Positions 26,714 to 36,272 of a DNA stretch of 64,000 bases are shown here, piece by piece (the first letter of the stretch is position 1; the number at the start of each line of letters is the position of its first letter). The DNA comes from Photobacterium piscicola (lineage in GTDB: Bacteria; Pseudomonadota; Gammaproteobacteria; Enterobacterales; Vibrionaceae): positions 682,001 through 746,000 of the forward strand of contig NZ_FUZI01000001.1 of NCBI RefSeq assembly GCF_900166965.1, given 5' to 3'. The notes beneath the pieces are model-generated. The model saw only the letters and a program-made list of their open reading frames with translations. It did no database searches and was not told where the DNA came from. Position numbers and translations under genes: made by a program.

Positions 26714-27736
26714 TTATGCCCAGCGTTCTGCTTGCCACTCTGCTTGTTGTTCTTCATTTAAGAACGTCCATGCAACAACACGCGAGATTTTCTGACCTTG
26801 TGACATTTCAATGGTTTTCACTTGGAATGCGCTTACTTTTTCAAGTTGCTTATAAAGCACACCAAGGTTTTCTTTCTTAGAAACAAGTGTTGTAAACCAG
26901 AAACATTGTGTCGCTTTGGTTGCACTTTGGTTGATCATCTTTTTAATAAAACCAACTTCGCCACCTGTACACCACAATTCAGCCTTTTGACCACCAAAGT
27001 TAAGCACTGGCGTTGTTGACTCAGATTTCGCATTAAATGCCGAAAGCTTATTACTACGACCATGGGCTTGACGCTTTTTATTTGAGTTAGTCGCAAGGTT
27101 ACGCACTTTGCGCTCAGATCCAGCCATCGCTTCCGCTTCTGAACCGTGGAACGGTGGGTTACACATTGTAAAATCAAACACTTCTTCATCGTTGATCATA
27201 TCAGTAAAGATATTATCAATATTATCTTGAAGACGGATCTGAATAGCGCCCTTTAAGCTCTTATTATTTGCCGCAATAAATTTAGCTGACTTAACGGCTA
27301 ACTTATCAATCTCAGAACCAACAAACTGCCAACCATACACACGATGGCCAATAATAGGATAAACACAGTTTGCGCCGATACCGATATCTAAACCGCGAAC
27401 ACCTTTACCTTGTGGTACGGCACCACCATTAGATTGTGCCAATAAATCGGCAATGTAATGAATATAATCAGCACGACCAGGGATCGGTGGGCACAAAAAG
27501 CCCGCAGGAATATCCCAGTAGTCAACATGATAAAAATGCTTTAATAACGCTTTATTCAATGTTTTTACTGCGAGAGGATCAGAGAAATTTACGGAAAGAT
27601 CGCCATAAGCATTTTCACTAACATATTGCGCTAACTCAGGCGTTGCTTGAGTTAATGTCGCAAAGTCATAACGCGCACGGTGTGGGTTACGTGGATGTAG
27701 GCCTTGTTTAGGCTGTGCGGCTTTCTTTTGGGTCAT
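26714..27736 (-). CDS. rlmF: 23S rRNA (adenine-1618-N6)-methyltransferase
   Basis: A 340-residue methyltransferase matching RlmF (YbiN). It starts with a basic tail ([19 protein letters not shown]), then has [16 protein letters not shown] for cofactor binding and the catalytic NPPF in [12 protein letters not shown]. It methylates A1618 of 23S rRNA in the large subunit. The length is slightly above that of the E. coli enzyme. It stands alone with a terminator behind it. Confidence 0.95.
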   Translation of the reverse strand: MTQKKAAQPKQGLHPRNPHRARYDFATLTQATPELAQYVSENAYGDLSVNFSDPLAVKTLNKALLKHFYHVDYWDIPAGFLCPPIPGRADYIHYIADLLAQSNGGAVPQGKGVRGLDIGIGANCVYPIIGHRVYGWQFVGSEIDKLAVKSAKFIAANNKSLKGAIQIRLQDNIDNIFTDMINDEEVFDFTMCNPPFHGSEAEAMAGSERKVRNLATNSNKKRQAHGRSNKLSAFNAKSESTTPVLNFGGQKAELWCTGGEVGFIKKMINQSATKATQCFWFTTLVSKKENLGVLYKQLEKVSAFQVKTIEMSQGQKISRVVAWTFLNEEQQAEWQAERWA

Positions 27737-27996
27737 CTTTGCTACTCGCAGGAATCAAATATAATTAAGCGGTGCATTGTACATGTTAAAGCTCAATAGC
27801 CTTAGTATATTAATGATCAAATGCACAAAAAAAACACAAACATATATACAACACCTTTTGTTATTAATAGGATTAACATTACCATTAACCTATTGATAAC
27901 AAACACAACCCATTAATTCAAATTAACAATAACTAAGATTATAACTATTATTAAATACGTATACTTAACAATCACCTGTTTGCTAGGAATGATGCT

Positions 27997-29130
27997 ATGA
28001 CAATGACGACTCCATCATCTCAGCTATATTACTCATATTTACACGCCTTATTATTCATATCAGCTATGGGTGTTTTGACACTATTATCTTCACCAAAAAT
28101 ACAAGCTGAAGAATCAATTAATGATAAAACATTACTCGTGGGTACTTATTCTTGCCCACCTTTTGTTATGATTGATAAACCCGATGATTATCAAGGGCTA
28201 ACGTTTTTATTATGGGACAATATAGCAACCAATCTTAATTTAAAATACCGTGTTAAAGAGCTACCACTCAAGGAATTATTAGAAGCCGTTGCCAGTGGCA
28301 AACTCGATGTCGGTTTATCTTGTATCTCTATTACGCCAGAGCGTGAAGAGTTATTGGATTTCTCTCACTCTTTTTATGAAACTAATCTAGCCATAGCTGT
28401 AAAACAAAAAAGCCACTGGGAAACATTCACTGGCATTATTTTTAATAAAAAACTATTGCAGATATTAGCCATTGTTGCGATTGCCGCTTCAACCGTAGGT
28501 GGTATTTATTATTTACTTGAACACCGTGTAAATGACAAACTTTATTCAATGCAATCACGTTCAGCACGGTTAGTCGAAGGATTTATACTTGGGTTATTAT
28601 TTATCACTAAGGGCCCGTTTAATTATTACGAATTTAAAACATTAACCGGACGTGTGGTCACAGTATTACTTGCCGTTTTTACTACCCTATTTATTGCTAG
28701 TATTACAGCCGTGCTCGCAAGTTCATTTACGTTAGGCTTAATCAATAATGATATTAAAGGCCCAAATGATTTAGATAATGTTCTAACAGGAGCAAAAGAA
28801 TCATCTACCTCATCAGAATTCTTAACTAACCATAGTATTATTCACAAAACCTATCCAACCGTATCTGACATGTTAAGCGCGCTAAATAATGGTGAAGTGA
28901 ATGCCATTGTTTATGATGATGCTATTTTAAGATATCAAATTAAAAAAGCGCAAAGCAAAGGAGTATTTGAACAATTACAAGTACTTCCATACCAATTTGA
29001 GAAACAAAATTACGGAATCGTACTCGGTGAAAATAGCCCTTATGATGAAGAAATTAATCGAGAGCTACTACAATTTAGAAAAAGTAATCAATGGAAAAAA
29101 ACGTTGATCGAATATTTTAAGATCAAATAA
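27997..29130 (+). CDS. Prokaryotic ionotropic-glutamate-receptor-like channel
   Basis: A 377-residue protein with the layout S1 / M1 / pore / M2 / S2 of GluR0-type receptors. After a signal-like segment, S1 spans about 45-137 (LLVGTYSCPPFVMID, ISITPEREELLDFS). M1 is about 152-174, a re-entrant pore region about 191-212, M2 about 217-243, and S2 the rest. M2 ends in SITAVLASSFT, close to the SYTANLAAF motif of animal receptors. The TVGYG potassium filter of GluR0 is absent (FITKGPFNYYEF), so ion selectivity is unknown. AGGA lies before the ATG. Ligand unknown. Confidence 0.82.
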   Translation: MTMTTPSSQLYYSYLHALLFISAMGVLTLLSSPKIQAEESINDKTLLVGTYSCPPFVMIDKPDDYQGLTFLLWDNIATNLNLKYRVKELPLKELLEAVASGKLDVGLSCISITPEREELLDFSHSFYETNLAIAVKQKSHWETFTGIIFNKKLLQILAIVAIAASTVGGIYYLLEHRVNDKLYSMQSRSARLVEGFILGLLFITKGPFNYYEFKTLTGRVVTVLLAVFTTLFIASITAVLASSFTLGLINNDIKGPNDLDNVLTGAKESSTSSEFLTNHSIIHKTYPTVSDMLSALNNGEVNAIVYDDAILRYQIKKAQSKGVFEQLQVLPYQFEKQNYGIVLGENSPYDEEINRELLQFRKSNQWKKTLIEYFKIK

Positions 29131-29164
29131 TACGACATATAGTTATTTAAACAGTAACAACAAA

Positions 29165-29186
29165 AAGGAGTACTAATGTACTCCTT
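29165..29186 (+). terminator. Intrinsic terminator after the receptor-channel gene
   Basis: AAGGAGTAC / GTACTCCTT arms, four-base loop, then GTTTTAT on the plus strand. Confidence 0.82.
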
Positions 29187-29215
29187 GTTTTATCTATAAC
29201 AAATTAGAGACACAC

Positions 29216-30679
29216 TTAACGCCGTTTAAATAAGCGTCCAAGTTGGCTTAATGTTGATGGATGATAAGACCAACAATGATCAAACAATTCTAATAACTCA
29301 GGATTGCCATATTTCGATAAATTCACAGCATGAAAACGGTTTTTCTGCTGCTTTAACTTCTGAACTCGCGATTGCATTACTTCAGGTTGGCTTGGTGCAA
29401 TAAAGTCAGATAATACGACTAAATCAGCGTTTTTATATTTACCCGCCGCCATCAGATCAATTGATTGATCAAGTACTGGTCCTAAATCTGTACCACCATG
29501 AAAGGAATACGATAAAAAGTTAACTACTTCATGTAAACCATCTTGTTTTGTCAGTTCGTAAGTGATCTGTTGTGTTGAAAACATAATGACAAAGCAATCA
29601 CGCTCTTCAACAAGGGCTATTTGCATCAAACCATAAGCCAATGCTTTAGCGCAGTTTTCTGGATAACCCGACATCGAACCTGATGCATCAATGCAAACAA
29701 TAAAAGGACCTTTAGGTTGATCAACCTGCTTGGTTTGTCGTTTAAAAGCTTTTACTTTTCGCAGCTTACGTTGAGTCCCCTGCATGCGATAATTCATTAA
29801 CCGTTTATCCGCTAAGTGCTTATAAAAAATCACTTCAAGCTCAGGGTAAGCTAAAAACATCGCTTCATTCGGTAATAGCTTGGTCAAATCATCACTTTCA
29901 TGGATGCCAACAATATCATCGGTGACATTGTCACTTATTTCTTCCACCAGCTTCATTTGTTCTGATTTCACCCGTTCTTTATTAGGATCATCAACTTCAC
30001 TGGCCATACGACCTAATTTTTCAGCTATTTCTTGAAGGCCATTATTCTTTTTTAAGAATGCAGCAATTTTCTTCATCACATCAACATCAGTTTTAGTCAG
30101 CTTCGCTTGTGCCATATCCCACAAACGTCCAGCTTTACTGACATCACCAGCATCGGTTACTGTCGCCATTTTTTTCATGGTTTCAATACGTTGATACAAA
30201 TCTTTTAATAACTGATCTTTTTGCTCTTCAACTTCAGACTCTTGCGCTTCTCGCAATGCATGAGCTAAATAGTCATACCATTTATCACAAAAGAAACGTT
30301 GAAACATGGGGTTATGTTTACTTTTTTCTGTTGCAAGTAAGCTTTTCGCTTTGAAATAAAAAGCGGATTGCCCTTCTAATTGCTTAACAATTTGCTCTGA
30401 GTGGGCAAAAAAATACTCTTTATTCCATGTGCAGACTTGTTGGTATAAATTAATCTCATCACTGAATTGTTCGACAACCGTGCCTTTAGCAGTTTTTCGA
30501 ATCATTTGGCCACGCCACTTCATGATCTGATTTTTCATCGCCGTTTTGACACCAGGGCTTGCTTCTGCTGCCATAAGAAGTTGTGGCCTAACCATAACTT
30601 CATGGACAGCAGTATCAATAATACCTGACTCTGCAAGCATCAAAGCAAAATTTAACCCTTCAGATACTGGCATAAGCAT
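29216..30679 (-). CDS. viaA: ViaA, VWA-domain partner of RavA
   Basis: A 487-residue protein like E. coli ViaA (483). The N-terminal two thirds are helical; the C-terminal von Willebrand A domain has the metal site DASGSMSG, then LSYSFHGGTDL and VVLSDF. ViaA stimulates the AAA ATPase RavA; the pair has been linked to respiratory complexes and aminoglycoside sensitivity. It follows ravA by 54 bases. The second ATG (30673) is as plausible a start as the first, since AAGGA sits only three bases before the first. Confidence 0.95.
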   Translation of the reverse strand: MLMPVSEGLNFALMLAESGIIDTAVHEVMVRPQLLMAAEASPGVKTAMKNQIMKWRGQMIRKTAKGTVVEQFSDEINLYQQVCTWNKEYFFAHSEQIVKQLEGQSAFYFKAKSLLATEKSKHNPMFQRFFCDKWYDYLAHALREAQESEVEEQKDQLLKDLYQRIETMKKMATVTDAGDVSKAGRLWDMAQAKLTKTDVDVMKKIAAFLKKNNGLQEIAEKLGRMASEVDDPNKERVKSEQMKLVEEISDNVTDDIVGIHESDDLTKLLPNEAMFLAYPELEVIFYKHLADKRLMNYRMQGTQRKLRKVKAFKRQTKQVDQPKGPFIVCIDASGSMSGYPENCAKALAYGLMQIALVEERDCFVIMFSTQQITYELTKQDGLHEVVNFLSYSFHGGTDLGPVLDQSIDLMAAGKYKNADLVVLSDFIAPSQPEVMQSRVQKLKQQKNRFHAVNLSKYGNPELLELFDHCWSYHPSTLSQLGRLFKRR

Positions 30680-30733
30680 CTATCCTTTACTTTATTTTTC
30701 ATCACTCATAAAAAGTTGTTTTTAAATTAACAA

Positions 30734-32389
30734 TCATTGTTGTGAAAAATAATCATCCATGTGAGTAATTCTAAAGGCACTCTTTTCGGCCGTTAATTTC
30801 AATTCAGCTACTTTATCAACACAGTCATTAAGGCTTTGTTCTATTAATGTTGGAAAATCGCCGCTGATAAAATTATGCGGTAATGCACCATGGAACAACG
30901 TCCGCGCTTTAATCACATTATGCTCAGAGTCCGTAATCTTAGCCATTGCTTGATCAACCAATTGTTGCCATTGTTGCTGTTGTGAGCTTGTTAAGCCTTT
31001 ATTACCAGTAATACCAACAAGAACCGGACGATTAGCAATGTCTTTAATGACTAATTGATTTTCAGCGTCTATCTCAAACTGTAGTCGACATAAATGGGTA
31101 TTTTTATTTACAAAGCCATAAATATCACATTTTCCTGTGCGAATTTTTTTATCAAACTCATCCCCATCAACATACACCCAACGACTATCACCCAATTCTT
31201 GCTCTGATACCGAAGTATTAGGTTGTAACATTACTAACTTAATCATACGAGGATTGTTATTGATATTAAATCGCGTTGCTGTTGCAAAATTATATTTAAA
31301 CCATTCTTTACGCATCGTACTTTCACGCGTAAAGCTAACGACTAATTGGGTGCAGATATCTTGGTTAATATTATCAATAATCACATGAGCTTCTTTGGCA
31401 TCAGCAATAGCATCTTGTTGATTAAAAGCATGTTTAGTCGCAAATTCTTTCATAATACTCACAATCACATTACGTGATTCAGGGCTATGCCATAAGCAAT
31501 CTTGCAATAGCAACAAATCTAACGGATTGATATGGTCACGGCCGTTAAAAAATGCACTCGCTTTTAATAAACGTACTGATTTTTTCCAGCGGCGATCAGA
31601 AATATAAAGCTCACTATCCGTTGTTTGTTCAATACTTTCACCAGAATGCGCTTCTATCATTGATTTTAACTGATAAATTTTTTCAAAAAGGGGATCAGTT
31701 AATGTCACATCCTCAATATGTGCTTGCCAGCTATGGTATTCATCATCTTTGATAGTTAATGATGGATCAATCGCTGTTAGCGTTGCACCATCACCCATAA
31801 GCATTGATTTGAAATTGCGTTTTTCTTGAATTCGGTTAACAAACACGCGTACTAACATACGGTCATATAACGCGTCTAAACCACTGTCTGCATCGGGTAA
31901 TTCGTTTGATGCAGTAATCAACAATCGCATAGGTATTGGTAAAATATCCTGACCATTTTTAAATGTTCGTTCATTCACTACGGTTAATAAAGTATTAAGA
32001 ATAGCAGGTCCCGCTTTCCAGATTTCATCGAGAAAAACCACTTGAGCTGTCGGTAAGTAGCCATCAATTAAACGCACATACTTACCATTATCTTTTAATT
32101 CCTGAATAGATAATGGTCCAAATACTTCTTCAGGCGTTGAAAAACGTGTCATTAAATAATCGAAAAATTTACTGTCATCAAACGCTTGAATTAATCGTTT
32201 TGCAATTAAGCTCTTTGCAATACCAGGAGGGCCTAACAGGAACACACTTTCGCCAGCTAGCGCGGCTAATAGACATAATTTGATGGTTTCTTCACGTTCA
32301 TAAACACCATTAGAAAGCCCACTGATCAGCTTTTGAATGCGTTCTGATAAAATGGCTTTATTCGGTGCTGCTGTTGCTACTGTAAGCAT
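30734..32389 (-). CDS. ravA: RavA, MoxR-family AAA ATPase
   Basis: A 551-residue ATPase with Walker A GPPGIAKS (residues 53-60), Walker B VVFLDEIWK (about 116-124) and SNELPDADSG following. The C-terminal third is the RavA-specific part with its LARA-like insertion. With ViaA it acts as a chaperone-like complex. It is first of the ravA-viaA operon; the promoter should lie in the gap shared with the divergent phosphate-binding protein gene. Confidence 0.95.
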   Translation of the reverse strand: MLTVATAAPNKAILSERIQKLISGLSNGVYEREETIKLCLLAALAGESVFLLGPPGIAKSLIAKRLIQAFDDSKFFDYLMTRFSTPEEVFGPLSIQELKDNGKYVRLIDGYLPTAQVVFLDEIWKAGPAILNTLLTVVNERTFKNGQDILPIPMRLLITASNELPDADSGLDALYDRMLVRVFVNRIQEKRNFKSMLMGDGATLTAIDPSLTIKDDEYHSWQAHIEDVTLTDPLFEKIYQLKSMIEAHSGESIEQTTDSELYISDRRWKKSVRLLKASAFFNGRDHINPLDLLLLQDCLWHSPESRNVIVSIMKEFATKHAFNQQDAIADAKEAHVIIDNINQDICTQLVVSFTRESTMRKEWFKYNFATATRFNINNNPRMIKLVMLQPNTSVSEQELGDSRWVYVDGDEFDKKIRTGKCDIYGFVNKNTHLCRLQFEIDAENQLVIKDIANRPVLVGITGNKGLTSSQQQQWQQLVDQAMAKITDSEHNVIKARTLFHGALPHNFISGDFPTLIEQSLNDCVDKVAELKLTAEKSAFRITHMDDYFSQQ

Positions 32390-32787
32390 ATATCCAACCT
32401 TGAATTCTTTTCTTACCCTACATGGTGTACCGTAAACAGTGTTTAATGGCTGAAAACCACACCTCTACGTTGTTGTCTCTTTACCGTTATAGCATGATTT
32501 TGTGCGCTGATACATCTTATACGAACTTTTAACAATAAGGTGTCATGTTAAAAACAAGCTATAAAACGAACATTGCTATATAACTACGTTAATATAGATA
32601 TGGCTTAATAAATTTATTATACAAATCATTGTTATACCAAATTTATTTTCATTTTATATTTCTTTTAATACTAAGTTAAACGTAACTTGAATAGAGTTAA
32701 GTTAATAAAATCGCTGTTTGAGTTTCATATTATCGTCATATATACGTAATAACATATTTGCTTATCATTCACCAATGGAGCAAAGCA
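32390..32787. other. Divergent promoter region of ravA and the pstS-like gene
   Basis: AT-rich, with no gene I can support. The only candidate site is a weak PHO-box-like pair, TCGTCAT and ACGTAAT with four A/T between (32733-32750), matching 9 of 14 repeat positions of the PhoB consensus. It lies 38 bases before the pstS-like start codon. I see nothing else. Confidence 0.4.
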
Positions 32788-33609
32788 ATGCTAATCAAGG
32801 CAACTACCCTATGGGCTCTTTGTACAACACTTGCATTTAGTGCTCAAGCTAACACTACCGTTACCGTGACTGGCTCAACATCAGTCAGTCATATTATGGA
32901 TATTTTAGCTGAGCACTATTCAATACAATATCCTAATAACAAAATTAATGTACAAGGTATCAGTTCATCCGCTGGTATCGTCGCATTACAAACGGGTACT
33001 GCTGAAATAGGCATGAGTTCACGTATAATTAATGCAGATGAGCTTGATGATAACTATACAATTACCCCTATCGCACATGATGGAATTGCATTAGTCGTTA
33101 ACCCTGCCAATCCGATTAATAATATCACCCACTCACAAGTTAATAATATTTATCATGGCATAACAAAAAATTGGCAACAGGTAGGTGGTAATAATGAAGA
33201 AATTGCAGTTGTGAGCCGTGAGAATGCATCAGGATCTCGATTTTCGTTTGAGCACTTTATGCAACTCACTCAAAATGTGGCAGGATTTACCGTATCAGAC
33301 ATCAATCCTGAGGTATTAGTGGTAAGCACTAATGGTATGGTCAAAAGTTTAATTGCACGAAATCAACAAGCGATTGGTTATTTATCTTTTGGATCAATTG
33401 ATAGCTCAATTAAACCATTATCTTATAATGGAGTAACGCCCACTATTAGTAATATCCATTCAGGTGAATATAAGATGGCTCGCCCATTTTTGATTATGTA
33501 TAAGAAGCAAGGACTATCAGCGAACGCTGCGAAATTTATTCAATTTTTAGCATCTGATGATGCAAAAAAAATCATTAATAATAATGGTTATATCGCAGAA
33601 TCATCATAA
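32788..33609 (+). CDS. PstS-like phosphate-binding periplasmic protein
   Basis: A 273-residue binding protein with a signal peptide ending at AQA and the PstS-family pattern (VTGSTSVSHIMDILAE, INVQGISSSAGIVALQTGTAEIGMSSR, SRENASGSRFSFEHF). It should bind phosphate or a related oxyanion in the periplasm. No pstCAB genes are near, so it is an orphan binding protein; Vibrio species have similar stand-alone copies. I start at 32788, with GGAG seven bases upstream; ten codons further upstream look unused. Confidence 0.88.
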   Translation: MLIKATTLWALCTTLAFSAQANTTVTVTGSTSVSHIMDILAEHYSIQYPNNKINVQGISSSAGIVALQTGTAEIGMSSRIINADELDDNYTITPIAHDGIALVVNPANPINNITHSQVNNIYHGITKNWQQVGGNNEEIAVVSRENASGSRFSFEHFMQLTQNVAGFTVSDINPEVLVVSTNGMVKSLIARNQQAIGYLSFGSIDSSIKPLSYNGVTPTISNIHSGEYKMARPFLIMYKKQGLSANAAKFIQFLASDDAKKIINNNGYIAESS

Positions 33610-33630
33610 TTGCCCCTTTTAAAACAAGCA

Positions 33631-33661
33631 TGGCTTTTAGTGAAAACACCACTAAAAGCCA
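33631..33661. terminator. Hairpin between convergent genes
   Basis: TGGCTTTTAGTG and CACTAAAAGCCA are perfect 12-base arms with a seven-base loop, extended outward by AGCA / TGCT with a bulge. It lies between the convergent pstS-like and sseA genes. There is no good T run on either side, so termination strength is uncertain. Confidence 0.55.
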
Positions 33662-33720
33662 ATGCTAAGTTCTAGTTTTAAATCATAACTCTTTGCATTA
33701 TTTGGATCGGTTAACGACAG

Positions 33721-34578
33721 TTATTTCACCACTGGATACTTCTCATTTGCGCCCCATTCTGTCCATGAGCCATCATAAACAGTGACATTGTCACGTCCAC
33801 TAAGTTGCGCGGCTAGAGCTAAAATACAAGCCGTAACACCAGAACCACAGCTAAAAATAAGTTGTTGATCGGCAGTACTCAATGCATCAAACTTCTGCTG
33901 TAATTGTTCAACGGGCAGAAAATAACCATCGGTTAATAACTCGCCAAAAGGTAAACTTTTCGCATTTGGCATATGACCACTACGAAGCCCAACACGCGGT
34001 TCTTTTACAGTGGCGAGAAAACGTGCTGTAGGACGTGCATCAATGATTTGAATACAGGTATCATCCAGTCTTTGACACAAAGTATCGGCATCAATCACCC
34101 AACTAGATCGATATTTAGCACTGAAATCCCCAATCGCATTAGTCATTGGTACACCCGTTTGCGTCGCATAACCCGCCGCTAGCCAAGCAGGTAAACCCCC
34201 ATCAAGCACCGACACATTATCATGTCCCATCGCCTTGAACATCCACCACCCACGTGGTGCTGAAAACATTCCTTGGCTATCATAAATAACAACATGGCTA
34301 TCATTATTCACGCCTAATTTTGCGCCTTCTTGAGTGAATAATTCAGCTGATGGCAACATATGCGGTAAATCAGTATTCGGTGCTGCTATTTGATGGTTAA
34401 AATCAAAAAAACGTGCCGTTGGGATGCGAACCTCAATAAACTCTTGTTGCGGATCACGCGGCACATCAGGCATAAATGCACTAGCATCTAGCACTACAAT
34501 TGATGCTGCCAACGAGCTATCAAATAATTGCTGATGAAGCCAAGCAGCAGACACTATATTATTAACAGGCGATACCAT
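33721..34578 (-). CDS. sseA: 3-mercaptopyruvate sulfurtransferase
   Basis: A 285-residue two-domain rhodanese. The catalytic loop FSCGSGVTA carries the active cysteine and matches the CG(S/T)GVTA of mercaptopyruvate sulfurtransferases instead of the thiosulfate type. It moves sulfur from 3-mercaptopyruvate to an acceptor. The start at 34578 has AAGGA five bases before it; twenty more codons upstream overlap the neighbouring gene. It follows the nucleotidyltransferase-like gene by eight bases. Confidence 0.93.
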   Translation of the reverse strand: MVSPVNNIVSAAWLHQQLFDSSLAASIVVLDASAFMPDVPRDPQQEFIEVRIPTARFFDFNHQIAAPNTDLPHMLPSAELFTQEGAKLGVNNDSHVVIYDSQGMFSAPRGWWMFKAMGHDNVSVLDGGLPAWLAAGYATQTGVPMTNAIGDFSAKYRSSWVIDADTLCQRLDDTCIQIIDARPTARFLATVKEPRVGLRSGHMPNAKSLPFGELLTDGYFLPVEQLQQKFDALSTADQQLIFSCGSGVTACILALAAQLSGRDNVTVYDGSWTEWGANEKYPVVK

Positions 34579-34586
34579 AAAAATCC

Positions 34587-35147
34587 TTAGGAATAATCCG
34601 CAGTTAAAATTTTTAACCTGGGCCACAATACCTGCCACTTTTTGTCTCGAATACGCTGTTGATAAACGGCAGGTCTTGGGTAATGTGGATTGATGCTAAC
34701 ATGTAATGACCAGTTATGCTCTAGTCCATATGCTGCAGTAAAAATTAATTGATTATCAACCAGTAACCGTACCCCAACACATGTGGGAACTTCTACCCAG
34801 CGAGATATGGCATCTGCACTATTTTTATAAGGTGAATGTTGATGCTTTAAATGCATTCTTGCTTGGTTTTTAACTTCCCAATTAATCATAGGTAATTGCT
34901 GTTGTAGCAATGCGGCATAATGCGCTTCAGTTACTAATGAGCAGTCATTAGGATCAAAATACACCACATCAACATCATTTAATGGTGTCATCGGTAAATG
35001 ATGTAAGTGATCCCAAATAGCATTACGAACAAACCCAGCAGCTATAAACCAATCTGGTAAATTCAATGTTTGTACAGCACGTAAACATGCCATTCTAAGA
35101 GGATCTGCTGCTATGACGATGGCAGTATTTGAGACTAAGTCAGCCAT
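34587..35147 (-). CDS. Nucleotidyltransferase-like family protein (PF06042 type)
   Basis: A 186-residue protein with FIAAGFVRNAIWDHLH and NDVDVVYFD, the G-(x)n-hDhD pattern of nucleotidyltransferases, and a C-terminal YPRPAVYQQRIRDKKW. It belongs to the small family annotated NTP_transf_6, whose substrate is unknown. AAGGA precedes the ATG. It shares a transcript with sseA. Confidence 0.85.
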   Translation of the reverse strand: MADLVSNTAIVIAADPLRMACLRAVQTLNLPDWFIAAGFVRNAIWDHLHHLPMTPLNDVDVVYFDPNDCSLVTEAHYAALLQQQLPMINWEVKNQARMHLKHQHSPYKNSADAISRWVEVPTCVGVRLLVDNQLIFTAAYGLEHNWSLHVSINPHYPRPAVYQQRIRDKKWQVLWPRLKILTADYS

Positions 35148-35223
35148 ATATTAAGATCCTTTACGGGCGCATGTTTATAAATAACAATAGATATAAGCAG
35201 TAACATCTGTACCTAGTAGTAAG

Positions 35224-36072
35224 TTACGATGTAACAACCTGTTGAATTAATACTGACATACCATCATCATTAGTTAGATCATGAGTTAATGCCATCTGCA
35301 TGATTTCTTCAGCATTATAGCAATTGCCATCGTAGACAACGACGATACTAGTATCACCCGCTTGTAAAAAATGGCTTTCACCATAGGGTGTATAACGAGT
35401 CGCTCCAATGCTGATCACTGCTTGAGTTGGATACTGACTCTGTTCTAATAAATCAGCAATATTTTCAGTCGGTCCAACATCTTGCTGGTGGTTCATTCGT
35501 TCAATAATCCAATCTAATAATGTGTCATGAAAATAACTGTAACCAACCACGGCACTGTCTTCACCATAACGATGAATTTCACCGTCACGACAATGGAAAC
35601 TCGCGATACGGTAACGGTCTAAAACACCACCCGCAGAAAAATGATCGATAGCAATAAGATGATCGCTCATGCCTTTACTATTTATACCCCAGTTTTTCTT
35701 TTCACTGATTTTTTTCGCATGTGGTTTTCGAATTGAACAATCGTTATAAGCACTAAATTGACGTGGAATTAAATCTGATACCGTTTGACGGCTATCATCA
35801 GCATTAGTCGTATATATAACATCACAAACCAATGCCACTTCAGGTTCAATTTGAAGATTATCAGCATCGTTAGGAGGCGTGATCTGTGTAGAAGATAATG
35901 GGTATGTTGTTAGCAATCCAGAATTAATATTAGGAAGATAAAATGGAAAAATAGCTTTTGGCTGTGTCACTTCTTTTACTGCAACCGTAACAAAATCCGC
36001 AGCTTCACCCGCCTGTTCTAAATGCCCCGCAAAATTGCCTGCTACACCAAAACCAATACATTGATTAAACAC
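35224..36072 (-). CDS. DUF5718 family protein
   Basis: A 282-residue protein, probably cytoplasmic, starting with a GTG. The pattern IGFGVAGNFAGHLEQAGEA at the front and QIEPEVALVCDV in the middle match DUF5718, whose members are distantly like fumarylacetoacetate hydrolases (the Glu-Pro-Glu stretch recalls a metal site). No activity is known. It is a single gene. Confidence 0.72.
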   Translation of the reverse strand: MFNQCIGFGVAGNFAGHLEQAGEAADFVTVAVKEVTQPKAIFPFYLPNINSGLLTTYPLSSTQITPPNDADNLQIEPEVALVCDVIYTTNADDSRQTVSDLIPRQFSAYNDCSIRKPHAKKISEKKNWGINSKGMSDHLIAIDHFSAGGVLDRYRIASFHCRDGEIHRYGEDSAVVGYSYFHDTLLDWIIERMNHQQDVGPTENIADLLEQSQYPTQAVISIGATRYTPYGESHFLQAGDTSIVVVYDGNCYNAEEIMQMALTHDLTNDDGMSVLIQQVVTS

Positions 36073-36272
36073 GATTTATCCATCAATAAGCAAAAAATAG
36101 TTGCTTATGATAATCAAAATTTACGTCATTTTCCGTTATCAAGTTAACAATTATTCCAACTCAATAAACAACATTCTCATTTTTGATTCAACTTTAGTCA
36201 CAATTTCATCAGCCAGTTAATCTTCCGCTAACTACACTGAAGATAATGGGAAAGGTAAGATAAGGAAGAATA

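Noticed and set aside
27779-27784. A single TGTACA before rlmF as a further site for the LitR-like regulator
   Set aside because: Only one half-site, no partner at 11-12 bases, and rlmF has no link to light response.
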